A DNA stretch of 7,603 nucleotides from an uncultured bacterium (GTDB lineage Bacteria; Actinomycetota; Actinomycetes; S36-B12), in contig CAIVQM010000033.1 of the NCBI GenBank assembly GCA_903908025.1, forward strand, positions 1 through 7,603, read 5' to 3'. The first letter of the stretch is position 1. Each line of letters starts with the position of its first letter. Under the pieces are notes generated by a model, which was not told where the DNA came from, made no database searches, and saw only the letters and a program-made list of their open reading frames with translations. Both the position numbers and the translations under genes were made by a program. Below, piece by piece: positions 1 to 6,441 of the stretch.

Positions 1-1
1 C

Positions 2-3000
2 GACACACCCGAGAACCGGACCATCGAGTTCGGCCCGAACGAGTGGCTCGTCGACGAGATCTACGAACAGTTCCTCGCCGACCGCAGCAGCGTCGACCCC
101 GCGTGGTGGGAGTTCTTCGAGGGCTACACCCCGCCGGACTTCTCCCCGATGGCCGCCCGGCCGGCCGCAGCGGCCCCTGCCCCCGCGGCACCCGCTGCCG
201 CCCCCGAGCCGGTGCCCTCGACCCACCTGGTCCCCGGCGGCACCAGCCTGCCGGCAACCCCCGCGCCCGAAGCCGACATCGTCGTCCTCAAGGGCGCGGC
301 CGCTCGGGTCGTCGACAACATGGAAGCCAGCCTCACCGTCCCGACGGCGACCAGCGTCCGCGCGGTGCCCGCGAAGCTGCTCATGGACAACCGCACGGTC
401 ATCAACAACCACCTCGCCCGAGGCCGCGGCGGCAAGGTCTCCTTCACCCACCTGATCGGCTACGCGATCGTTCGCGCTCTCGCCGATGTCCCAGCCATGA
501 ACAACGCGTTCACCGAGAGCGACGGCAAGCCGGCGGTCCTACGAAACCACGAGGTCAATCTCGGCCTCGCGATCGACCTCGCCAAGTCCGACGGGTCACG
601 TCAGCTTCTCGTCCCCAACATCAAGGGCGCGCAGGCAATGGACTTCGCCGGCTTCTGGGCAACGTATGAAGACCTCGTTCGCAAGGCCCGCGGCGGCAAG
701 CTCCAGGTCAGCGACTTCCTCGGCACCACGATCTCCCTCACCAACCCCGGCACGATCGGTACGCAGCTCTCCGTCGCGCGCCTGATGGCCGGCCAGGGCT
801 GCATCATCGGCGTCGGCGCAATGGAGTACCCGGCCGAGTGGCAGGGTGCTTCGGCCGAGTCACTCGCGCGCAATGCCGTGTCCAAGATCCTCACTCTGAC
901 GAGCACGTACGACCACCGCGTCATTCAGGGCGCCCAGTCGGGTGAGTTCCTGCGCCGCATCCATGCGCTGCTGATCGGCGAGGACGACTTCTACGGCGAG
1001 ATCTTCCGCTCGCTGCGGATCCCCTATGAGCCGATCCGCTGGGCGCAGGACATCTCGGCCGGCCACGAGACCGACCTCAGCAAGACCGTCCGCGTGCAGG
1101 AGATCATCCACGCCTTCCGCGTCCGCGGGCACCTGATGGCCGACACCAACCCGCTCGAGTACGAACAGCGGATGCACCCCGATCTCGACGTGCTCCAGCA
1201 CGGTCTCACGCTGTGGGACCTCGATCGCGAGTTCGCCACCGGCGGCTTCGGTGGCCGTCCGCTGATGAAGCTCCGCGGAATCCTGGGCGTGCTGCGCGAC
1301 TCGTACACGCGAACCGTCGGCATCGAGTACATGCACATCCAGGATCCCGACCAGCGCGAGTGGATCCAGGATCGCGTCGAGGCACCTCACGAGCGCACGC
1401 ACCGCGATGAGCAGCTGCGCATCCTGCACAAGCTCAACGAGGCCGAGGCCCTCGAGTCCTTCCTCCAGACCAAGTACGTCGGCCAGAAGCGGTTCTCTCT
1501 CGAGGGCAGCGAGTCGCTCATCCCACTGCTCGACGCGGTGCTGATCTGCTCGTCGAATGACAGCATCGTCGAGGTCGCCATCGGCATGCCGCACCGTGGA
1601 CGTCTCAACGTGCTGACGAACATCGCCGGCAAGTCGTACGGCCAGGTGTTCCGCGAGTTCGAGGGCGACTTCGGCGACGACCAGGTGCAGGGCTCCGGCG
1701 ACGTGAAGTACCACCTCGGCACCAGCGGGCACTTCACCGCTCCCGACGGCTCACAGACCCGCGTCTACCTCGCTGCCAATCCGTCGCACCTCGAGGCCGT
1801 CAACCCCGTGCTCGAGGGCATTGTTCGCGCCAAGCAGGATCGCCTCCCCCGCGAGGATGCCTTCAACGTGCTGCCCGTGCTCATCCATGGCGATGCAGCG
1901 TTCGCCGGTCAGGGCGTCGTCGCCGAGACCCTGCAGATGTCGCAGATCCAGGGCTACCGCACCGGCGGCACGATCCATGTCGTCGTCAACAACCAGGTCG
2001 GGTTCACGACCAGCCCCAAGTACAGCCGCTCGTCGGTCTACTCGACCGATGTCGCGCGGATGATCCAGGCGCCGATCTTCCACGTCAACGGTGACGATCC
2101 CGAGGCCGTCGTCCGCGTCGCCGAACTCGCCTTCGCGTATCGGCAGACCTTCCACAAGGACGTCGTCATCGACCTCGTCACCTACCGCAAGCGCGGACAC
2201 AATGAGGCCGACGACCCGTCGCTCACCCAGCCGCTGATGTACGCGATCATCGATCAGAAGCGCTCGGTGCGTAAGCACTACACCGAGTCGCTCATCGGTC
2301 GCGGCGACATCACGCTGGAGGAGGCCGAGACCGCACTGCGCCACTTCCAGGAGCAGCTCGAGCGGATCTTCCAGGAGACGCGATCCGACGAGGGCCACGC
2401 AGACTTCAGCTCATCCAAGGCCGACGTCGTGACCGAAGGCCAGCGCACGCTGACACCGCAGGTCGCTGCGGCAGAGATCGACACCCTGATCACGCAGGAA
2501 CAGATCGACACCGTCATCGCCTCGCAGTTGACGATGCCCGACGACTTCACCGTGCATCCGCGCCTGCAGCCGCAGTTGCAGCGCCGCTCGACGATGGTCA
2601 GCGAGGATGCCATCGACTGGGGCATGGCCGAGGCCCTCGCCATCGGCGGCCTGCTGATGGAGGGGCGCACCATCCGCCTCGCCGGCCAGGATGTGCGCCG
2701 CGGCACCTTCGGGCACCGCCACATGGTCATCGTCGACAAGGAGACCGGCTGGCAGTACAAGCCGCTCAAGCAGTGCTACCGCGGCGACGGCAAGCTCTAT
2801 GTCTACGACTCCCTGCTAAGCGAGTACGCCGCAATGGGCTTCGAGTACGGGTACAGCGTTGCGCGGTCCGATGCCCTCGTCATCTGGGAGGCCCAGTTCG
2901 GCGACTTCGCCGATGGCGCGCAGACCATCATCGACGAGTTCATCTCGTCCGCCGAGCAGAAGTGGGGCCAGCGCTCATCGCTGACGCTGCTGCTGCCGCA

Positions 3001-3625
3001 TGGCTTCGAGGGCCAGGGCCCGGATCACTCATCCGCTCGCATCGAGCGCTACCTGCAGCTGTGTGCGCAGGACAACATGGTCGTCGCCATGCCGAGCACG
3101 CCGGCGTCGTACTTCCACATCCTGCGGCTGCAGGCCAATGCCAAGATCGTGCGCCCGCTCATCGTCTTCACGCCGAAGTCACTGCTGCGCTCTAAGCAGG
3201 CCGTTTCGAGCAAGGCGGAGTTCACCAGCGGTCACTTCCACCCGCTGATCACCGACCCGTCATTCGAGGGCCCGCAGATCCGCAAGGTGCTCATGTGCAG
3301 CGGCAAGGTCTACTACGACCTCGCGGCGTACCGGGCCGAGCACGGCATCACCGATGTCGCGATCATGCGGTTCGAGCGGCTCTACCCACTGCCGTTCCGC
3401 ACGCTGCCCCCGGCTCTGCTGCAGTACCCCGAGGCCGAACTCACGTGGGTTCAGGAGGAGCCGGCCAATCAGGGCGCCTGGAGCTTCGTCGCGATGAACC
3501 TGCCCGAGATCATCAACCGCCCGGTGTTCGGGGTTTCGCGCCCCGCATCCTCGTCACCCGCCGTCGGCACGCATCAGCGGCACGAGCAGGAGCAGCGCGA
3601 GCTCGTCGCGCGGGCGTTCGCGTAG
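2..3625 (+). CDS. kgd: Multifunctional 2-oxoglutarate dehydrogenase E2-E1 fusion (5' partial)
   Basis: This enzyme is the fused E2-E1 component of actinobacterial 2-oxoglutarate dehydrogenase, which converts 2-oxoglutarate to succinyl-CoA in the cytosolic TCA cycle. It works with a separate lipoylated E2 and an E3. The frame is open from base 2, so the true start lies just left of the window; 1207 residues are visible, against about 1230 for mycobacterial Kgd. Residues 11-40 are the conserved N-terminal segment (FGPNEWLVDEIYEQF), followed by an Ala/Pro-rich linker at about 50-75. The E2 acyltransferase domain spans about 94-325, with catalytic His305 in DHRVIQG; no lipoyl domain is present. 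The E1 domain follows, with RFSLEG at 497, GMPHRGRLNVL around His531, and the thiamine-diphosphate motif GDA at 630-632 paired with NN at 663-664. A transketolase C-terminal part follows (QFGDFADGAQTIIDEF). The internal ATG at 149 is not the start, because the conserved N-terminus lies upstream of it. Family members are inhibited by FHA proteins (GarA/OdhI); that regulation is known for the family and not visible here. Confidence 0.97.
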   Translation, partial: DTPENRTIEFGPNEWLVDEIYEQFLADRSSVDPAWWEFFEGYTPPDFSPMAARPAAAAPAPAAPAAAPEPVPSTHLVPGGTSLPATPAPEADIVVLKGAAARVVDNMEASLTVPTATSVRAVPAKLLMDNRTVINNHLARGRGGKVSFTHLIGYAIVRALADVPAMNNAFTESDGKPAVLRNHEVNLGLAIDLAKSDGSRQLLVPNIKGAQAMDFAGFWATYEDLVRKARGGKLQVSDFLGTTISLTNPGTIGTQLSVARLMAGQGCIIGVGAMEYPAEWQGASAESLARNAVSKILTLTSTYDHRVIQGAQSGEFLRRIHALLIGEDDFYGEIFRSLRIPYEPIRWAQDISAGHETDLSKTVRVQEIIHAFRVRGHLMADTNPLEYEQRMHPDLDVLQHGLTLWDLDREFATGGFGGRPLMKLRGILGVLRDSYTRTVGIEYMHIQDPDQREWIQDRVEAPHERTHRDEQLRILHKLNEAEALESFLQTKYVGQKRFSLEGSESLIPLLDAVLICSSNDSIVEVAIGMPHRGRLNVLTNIAGKSYGQVFREFEGDFGDDQVQGSGDVKYHLGTSGHFTAPDGSQTRVYLAANPSHLEAVNPVLEGIVRAKQDRLPREDAFNVLPVLIHGDAAFAGQGVVAETLQMSQIQGYRTGGTIHVVVNNQVGFTTSPKYSRSSVYSTDVARMIQAPIFHVNGDDPEAVVRVAELAFAYRQTFHKDVVIDLVTYRKRGHNEADDPSLTQPLMYAIIDQKRSVRKHYTESLIGRGDITLEEAETALRHFQEQLERIFQETRSDEGHADFSSSKADVVTEGQRTLTPQVAAAEIDTLITQEQIDTVIASQLTMPDDFTVHPRLQPQLQRRSTMVSEDAIDWGMAEALAIGGLLMEGRTIRLAGQDVRRGTFGHRHMVIVDKETGWQYKPLKQCYRGDGKLYVYDSLLSEYAAMGFEYGYSVARSDALVIWEAQFGDFADGAQTIIDEFISSAEQKWGQRSSLTLLLPHGFEGQGPDHSSARIERYLQLCAQDNMVVAMPSTPASYFHILRLQANAKIVRPLIVFTPKSLLRSKQAVSSKAEFTSGHFHPLITDPSFEGPQIRKVLMCSGKVYYDLAAYRAEHGITDVAIMRFERLYPLPFRTLPPALLQYPEAELTWVQEEPANQGAWSFVAMNLPEIINRPVFGVSRPASSSPAVGTHQRHEQEQRELVARAFA

Positions 3626-3627
3626 CC

Positions 3628-3813
3628 GTGTACTTCACCGACCGGGGCATCGAGGAGCTCGAGAAGCGACGTGGCGAGGAGGACGTCTCCGTCGCCTGGG
3701 TCGCCGAGCGACTGCGCGAGTTCGTCGACCTGAACCCGGAGTTCGAGACGCCGATCGAGCGGTTCGCGACGTGGCTCGCGCGCGACGACGAGGACGACGA
3801 CACCGACAGTTAG
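3628..3813 (+). CDS. Small uncharacterised acidic-tailed protein (DUF6104-like)
   Basis: This 61-residue protein of unknown function starts at GTG 3628, only 2 bases after the kgd stop, so it is almost certainly cotranscribed and probably translationally coupled with kgd. It opens MYFTDRGIEELEKRRGEE, continues through VAWVAERLREFVDLNPEFE and a PIERFATWLAR helix, and ends in an acidic tail (DDEDDDTD, residues 53-60). I recognise this pattern as the short actinobacterial family annotated as DUF6104, which often lies beside kgd; the family name is from memory. No signal peptide, membrane segment or catalytic motif is visible. The charged helical composition suggests a soluble, protein-binding role, which is inference only. 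The frame is also open upstream inside kgd, but that part reads as out-of-frame kgd, and the conserved protein begins at YFTDRG. No clear Shine-Dalgarno lies immediately before the GTG, which fits coupling to kgd translation. Confidence 0.85.
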   Translation: MYFTDRGIEELEKRRGEEDVSVAWVAERLREFVDLNPEFETPIERFATWLARDDEDDDTDS

Positions 3814-3824
3814 CCCGCCCCGTG

Positions 3825-4223
3825 TCAGGCGGCGGGGACGGCCAGCACCGGCAACCCCACCGACGCACACGCCTGCTCGAGGCGCTCGTCGAAGGTGATC
3901 ATCGCGTCGGCGCCCACACGCAGTGCCGTGGCCAGGTGAAGTGCATCAAGACTGCGCAGTCGTGGACCAGGCAGCAACCCCGCAGCGCGATAGACGCCGG
4001 CATCCAACTCGACCATGGCTAGCCGGCCGAGAAGTGCCGTGACGGACTCCTGCGACGTCGACTCGCGCACGGCAATGCGCCGGAGTTCGGTCTCGACAAG
4101 CCACCCGGCGAGCAGCGTCTCGCCCCGCTCGGCGAATGAGTCGAACAGCGCATCGACGGCCTCCGATCCGGGCTCCCGCGACAGCAGTTTGGCCGCCGCC
4201 GAAGAATCGACGTAGGCAATCAT
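3825..4223 (-). CDS. vapC: PIN-domain ribonuclease toxin, VapC family
   Basis: This is the toxin of a type II toxin-antitoxin pair; VapC proteins are Mg-dependent endoribonucleases that cut tRNA or rRNA when freed from their antitoxin. The 132 residues match the usual family size. The acidic PIN residues are in place: Asp6 in YVDSSAAAK, Glu46 in VETELRR, Asp93 in SLDALHLATAL and Asp112 in ITFDERL, so the catalytic site looks intact. The ATG start at 4223 overlaps the antitoxin stop by 4 bases (ATGA, 4220-4223). It has its own ribosome site AGAGGT at 4229-4234 with 5-base spacing, so both proteins should come from one coupled message. It runs tail-to-tail with the small gene after kgd, with only 11 bases between stops. 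The RNA target cannot be read from the sequence. Confidence 0.93.
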   Translation of the reverse strand: MIAYVDSSAAAKLLSREPGSEAVDALFDSFAERGETLLAGWLVETELRRIAVRESTSQESVTALLGRLAMVELDAGVYRAAGLLPGPRLRSLDALHLATALRVGADAMITFDERLEQACASVGLPVLAVPAA

Positions 4224-4489
4224 CGCTCACCTCTGAGTTCGTCGAGGATCTCGAGAACGGGCTGCGACAGGTCCCACTTGGGGATGCTGCTGAAATCGCC
4301 TGGCTGGCGCGCCTGCGTGACCGTGAGTCCACCGAAAGGCGGTCTCCCTGCCGGAACTAGCTCAGCCACCGGCTGCCCGTTGTTGGTGATCGTGAAGGAC
4401 TCCCCCGCCGCCACGGCGCGCAGGATCTCGCCGCTGTTGTTGCGCAGTTCGCGGTGGCTGATGGTCCGGTGGCCCGTGGTTGTCGTCAC
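4220..4489 (-). CDS. Phd/YefM-type antitoxin (VapB role)
   Basis: This 89-residue protein should bind and neutralise the adjacent PIN toxin and repress its own promoter as the DNA-binding partner. The N-terminal part (RTISHRELRNNSGEILRAV, residues 8-26, then GESFTITNNGQPVAELVP at 29-46) is the Phd/YefM fold. The C-terminal helix at about 74-89 (LSQPVLEILDELRGER) is the likely toxin-binding segment. I chose GTG 4489 as start because a strong GGAGGT lies at 4495-4500 with 5-base spacing. A longer reading frame from 4507 would add six residues across that ribosome site and is unlikely. The gene precedes the toxin and overlaps it by ATGA, the standard antitoxin-first order. A tandem 10-bp repeat lies immediately upstream. 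Confidence 0.93.
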   Translation of the reverse strand: MTTTTGHRTISHRELRNNSGEILRAVAAGESFTITNNGQPVAELVPAGRPPFGGLTVTQARQPGDFSSIPKWDLSQPVLEILDELRGER

Positions 4490-4500
4490 TCGACACCTCC

Positions 4501-4520
4501 GTAGCACACCGTAGCACGCC
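4501..4520 (-). promoter_or_regulatory. Candidate promoter/operator of the toxin-antitoxin pair
   Basis: On the minus strand two head-to-tail copies of GTGCTACGG(T/A) abut each other and end in the GGAGGT ribosome site of the antitoxin. The upstream copy reads TGCTACGGT (plus-strand 4508-4516), which fits an extended -10 (TGN-TANNNT). Transcription would then start in or next to the second copy, giving a very short leader. Direct repeats beside the -10 are a plausible autorepression site for the Phd-type antitoxin. The repeat is seen directly; the promoter and operator roles are inferred. Confidence 0.45.
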
Positions 4521-4534
4521 TCAACGTCAGCGCG

Positions 4535-5503
4535 TCAGCGGGTGAGGACCAGCTTGCCGCGCACGTCCCCGTCGTTCATCACGGCGAACGCCTCGGCCGC
4601 CTGCTCCATCGGCAGCACCCGGTCGATCACCGGGCGCACGCCGGTGCGCACGAGCAGGTCGACGAGGTCGCGCAGCTGCTGCAGCGTGCCCATGGTCGAG
4701 CCCACGATGGTCAGCTGAAGGAAGAAGACGCGGTTCAGGTCAGCGGGCGGGTTGGCGCCCGACGTGGCGCCGGAGATGACGATCCGGCCACCGGGACGCA
4801 GCGCCTTCATTGAGTGGCTCCACGTCGCCTCGCCGACCGTCTCCATGACGGCGTCGACCTTCTCGGGCAGTCGAGCACCGGACTCGAAAGCCGCTTCGGC
4901 GCCGATCGTCAGGGCCCACTCGCGCTTGGCCTCATCACGCGACGTGACCCAGACGCGGCGGCCGAGCGCGTTGCCCAGCACGATCAGCGCAGTGGCGACT
5001 CCTCCGCCCGCACCCTGCACGAGCAGCAGGTCACCGGGCTGCGTGCCCGACTTCTCGACGATCATCCGGTAGGCCGTGAGGTACGCGGTGGGGAGGCAGG
5101 CCGCCTCCTCGAACGTCAGCTCGGCCGGCTTGTCGACGAGGTTGTGCGCCGGCACGCGCACGTACTCGGCGATCGCGCCGGGGTACCGCTCGCTGAGCAG
5201 GCTGCGCCGCGGGTCGAGGGTCTCGTCGCCATCACCTGCCTCCGTATCGCCGACAACGGCGTGCACGATGACCTCGCGACCATCGTCCGTCACCCCGGCT
5301 GCATCCGTGCCGAGGATCATCGGCACCTGCTCCGCCTTCAGCGCCTGGCCCTTCAGCGCCCACACGTCATGGTGGTTCAGGCTCGCCGCCTTCACGCGCA
5401 CCGTCACCCACTCGTCGGGCGTCTCCGGCGCGGGCAACTCCCCCACAGCGAGGCAGGACAACGGGTCGGTGGGGCTGATGCCATTGGCATAGACGGCGAA
5501 CAT
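4535..5503 (-). CDS. Zinc-less medium-chain dehydrogenase/reductase (quinone oxidoreductase-like)
   Basis: This 322-residue protein belongs to the MDR superfamily, most like NADPH:quinone or enone oxidoreductases; the actual substrate is unknown. The GroES-like N-terminal domain contains SLNHHDVWALKG (41-52) and LGTDAAGV (64-71). These occupy the places where zinc alcohol dehydrogenases carry their Cys and GHE ligands, so the catalytic zinc is absent. The Rossmann domain has LLLVQGAGGGVATA with the nucleotide-binding glycines at 164-168. KALRPGGRIVISGATSG (233-249) and a C-terminal VMNDGDVRGKLVLTR are typical of the family. It follows sodX on the same strand, with 9 bases between the sodX stop and this ATG, so the two are probably one operon. 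The ribosome site is weak, with only a GGG-rich stretch before the ATG. The role may be detoxification of reactive carbonyls or quinones, inferred from the neighbouring superoxide dismutase genes. Confidence 0.9.
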   Translation of the reverse strand: MFAVYANGISPTDPLSCLAVGELPAPETPDEWVTVRVKAASLNHHDVWALKGQALKAEQVPMILGTDAAGVTDDGREVIVHAVVGDTEAGDGDETLDPRRSLLSERYPGAIAEYVRVPAHNLVDKPAELTFEEAACLPTAYLTAYRMIVEKSGTQPGDLLLVQGAGGGVATALIVLGNALGRRVWVTSRDEAKREWALTIGAEAAFESGARLPEKVDAVMETVGEATWSHSMKALRPGGRIVISGATSGANPPADLNRVFFLQLTIVGSTMGTLQQLRDLVDLLVRTGVRPVIDRVLPMEQAAEAFAVMNDGDVRGKLVLTR

Positions 5504-5512
5504 GGCCCGACC

Positions 5513-5821
5513 CTAGCCATCCCCTCGCCGAAGGGGGCGATACCGCCACCACAGTCGGCCGATGACCCCTTCCGACGGCACCACACCGAACTGCCGGCTG
5601 TCCTCGCTGGCCCCGGCGTTGTCCCCGAGCACCCACCACCCATCGCCCGCGCGCCGATCGATGCGCTTGACGACCAGGGCATGGGGACGCGCCGGGTGCA
5701 CCAGCAGGACGACGTCGCCCGGACCGACGGCCGAGGTCCGCCGCACGAGCCACCAGTCGCCATTGCGCACGGTCGGCTCCATCGACGGCCCGATGACGCG
5801 GACGCGGGTGAACGGGAGCAC
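5513..5821 (-). CDS. sodX: Nickel-type superoxide dismutase maturation protease (S24/S26 family)
   Basis: This serine peptidase is expected to cut the N-terminal propeptide from Ni-SOD so that the new N-terminal His can coordinate nickel. Numbered from GTG 5821, it has the Ser/Lys dyad of the S26/S24 fold: Ser13 in VIGPSMEPT and Lys52 in ALVVKRID. GDN follows at 66-68, then SEDSRQFG, the conserved late motif of the family. No transmembrane anchor is visible, consistent with a cytosolic processing enzyme. The start is uncertain. GTG 5821 has AGGA (5829-5832) 7 bases upstream and begins right at the first conserved strand (LPFTRVRV). ATG 5854 or TTG 5878 would extend the protein by 11 or 19 unremarkable residues, lack a ribosome site, and run into the likely sodN promoter. 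It is divergent from sodN, its presumed substrate, and upstream of the MDR gene. Confidence 0.88.
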   Translation of the reverse strand: MLPFTRVRVIGPSMEPTVRNGDWWLVRRTSAVGPGDVVLLVHPARPHALVVKRIDRRAGDGWWVLGDNAGASEDSRQFGVVPSEGVIGRLWWRYRPLRRGDG

Positions 5822-5860
5822 GCACCCATCCTGCCGCGTGCCCCCCGCGGGCATCGGCGC

Positions 5861-5894
5861 TATCGTCTGCAGCACCAAAACGTCCCCGAAGGAG
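5861..5894 (+). promoter_or_regulatory. Candidate -10 box and ribosome site of sodN
   Basis: TATCGT at 5861-5866 fits the actinobacterial -10 pattern TANNNT and would put the transcript start near 5873, leaving a leader of about 26 bases. A strong AAGGAG at 5889-5894 sits 4 bases before the sodN ATG. No convincing -35 is seen. I found no obvious palindromic metal-regulator operator in the sodX-sodN interval. Confidence 0.4.
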
Positions 5895-5898
5895 TCCC

Positions 5899-6312
5899 AT
5901 GCTCAAGCGTCTCGTCACCACCGTGCTCGCCCCTCGCACCACCGCCTACGCCCACTGCGATCTGCCCTGCGGCATCTACGACCCCTCCCAGGCCCGCCTC
6001 GAGGCCGAGTCCGTCAAGGCCTGCATGGTCAAGTACCACGGCTCCGACGACCTGGAGTTCAAGGCCCGCGCGATCTCCATCAAGGAAGAGCGCTCGCACA
6101 TGGTCAAGGAGCACCTGTGGGTGCTGTGGACCGACTACTTCAAGGCCCCGCACTTCGCGGCCTACCCGCAGCTGAACGACCTGTTCAACCAGGCCACGAA
6201 GCTGGCCGGCGCCGGCGGCACGAAGGGCACGACCGATGTGGCCGTCGCCGACGAGCTGCTCGCCAAGATCGACGAGATCGCCGTGATCTTCTGGGAGACC
6301 AAGAAGGCCTGA
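5899..6312 (+). CDS. sodN: Nickel superoxide dismutase precursor
   Basis: Ni-SOD disproportionates superoxide to oxygen and hydrogen peroxide in the cytosol and is active as a homohexamer after propeptide removal. The precursor has 137 residues. An 18-residue propeptide (ending TTAYA) precedes the nickel hook HCDLPCGIY at residues 19-27, so the mature enzyme has 119 residues, close to the 117 of Streptomyces Ni-SOD. His19, Cys20 and Cys24 supply the nickel ligands (His1, Cys2 and Cys6 of the mature enzyme), and Tyr27 is the conserved second-sphere Tyr9. The helical-bundle core (AISIKEERSHMVKEHL, LWTDYFKAPHF) and the C-terminal IFWETKKA match the family closely. It begins at ATG 5899 with AAGGAG upstream and lies divergent from sodX, which should process it. 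In Streptomyces sodN is induced by nickel; no operator for that is recognisable here. A long hairpin follows the stop codon. Confidence 0.98.
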   Translation: MLKRLVTTVLAPRTTAYAHCDLPCGIYDPSQARLEAESVKACMVKYHGSDDLEFKARAISIKEERSHMVKEHLWVLWTDYFKAPHFAAYPQLNDLFNQATKLAGAGGTKGTTDVAVADELLAKIDEIAVIFWETKKA

Positions 6313-6327
6313 TCTCCCCCGCACCAT

Positions 6328-6393
6328 CCGATGCCTCGTCACTCGTGGGGGTCTTCGCCGGCAGGCGGAGCCCCACAAGTGACGAGGCATCGG
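6328..6393. repeat. Long composite inverted repeat (66-nt hairpin) 3' of sodN
   Basis: The outer arms at 6328-6350 and 6371-6393 are 23 bases each and pair with a single C-A mismatch (6344 with 6377). Inside them, after a 2-base bulge, a second stem pairs CTTCGCC (6353-6359) with GGCGGAG (6364-6370), one pair being G-T, around the tetraloop GGCA. The hairpin begins 15 bases after the sodN stop and ends 48 bases before the next start. There is no T-run after either arm, so it is not a canonical intrinsic terminator, although actinomycetes often use such U-less hairpins. It could equally be a dispersed extragenic palindrome or protect the sodN mRNA 3' end. Confidence 0.9.
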
Positions 6394-6406
6394 TCTGTCG
6401 GGGCCC

Positions 6407-6436
6407 TAGGGTGACGGGATGCCACAGGACGCAGGA
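6407..6436 (+). promoter_or_regulatory. Weak candidate -10 and ribosome site for the GNAT-rsbW-sigma operon
   Basis: TAGGGT at 6407-6412 matches TANNNT, lies within the palindrome CCCTAGGG (6404-6411), and would start transcription near 6419. No matching -35 is visible, and the interval does not fit the GTTT/GGGTA pattern of SigF-type autoregulated promoters at proper spacing. AGGA at 6433-6436, 5 bases before GTG 6442, is the probable ribosome site of the acetyltransferase gene. The promoter call is tentative. Confidence 0.25.
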
Positions 6437-6441
6437 CTGAT

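Noticed and set aside
43..669. A 208-codon plus-strand frame at the start of the window
   Set aside because: It overlaps the conserved Kgd N-terminus and E2 domain in another frame and is mostly Arg/Pro/Gly.
860..1732. A 290-codon minus-strand open frame inside kgd
   Set aside because: It lies wholly antisense to conserved kgd sequence and resembles no protein family I know. Stop-free antisense frames are expected at this GC content.
3814..3837. Possible shared terminator between the small gene after kgd and vapC (CCCGCC with GGCGGG)
   Set aside because: The stem is only 6 bp with an 11-base loop, has no T-run on either strand, and overlaps the vapC stop. It is not distinguishable from chance in GC-rich DNA.
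4814..6175. A 453-codon plus-strand open frame across the MDR gene, sodX and into sodN
   Set aside because: It is antisense to two well-supported genes and out of frame with sodN. Its composition is Arg/Pro/His-rich with no recognisable domain, typical of a GC-rich shadow frame.
6393..6414. SigF-type autoregulated promoter (GTCT ... GGGTGA) before the GNAT gene
   Set aside because: The spacing is 12 bases instead of about 14-16 and both boxes deviate from GTTT/GGGTA, so I could not support autoregulation.
5562..6440. A 292-codon plus-strand frame spanning the sodX-sodN region
   Set aside because: It is antisense to sodX and out of frame with sodN, with no domain signal; sodN in its own frame is unmistakable.
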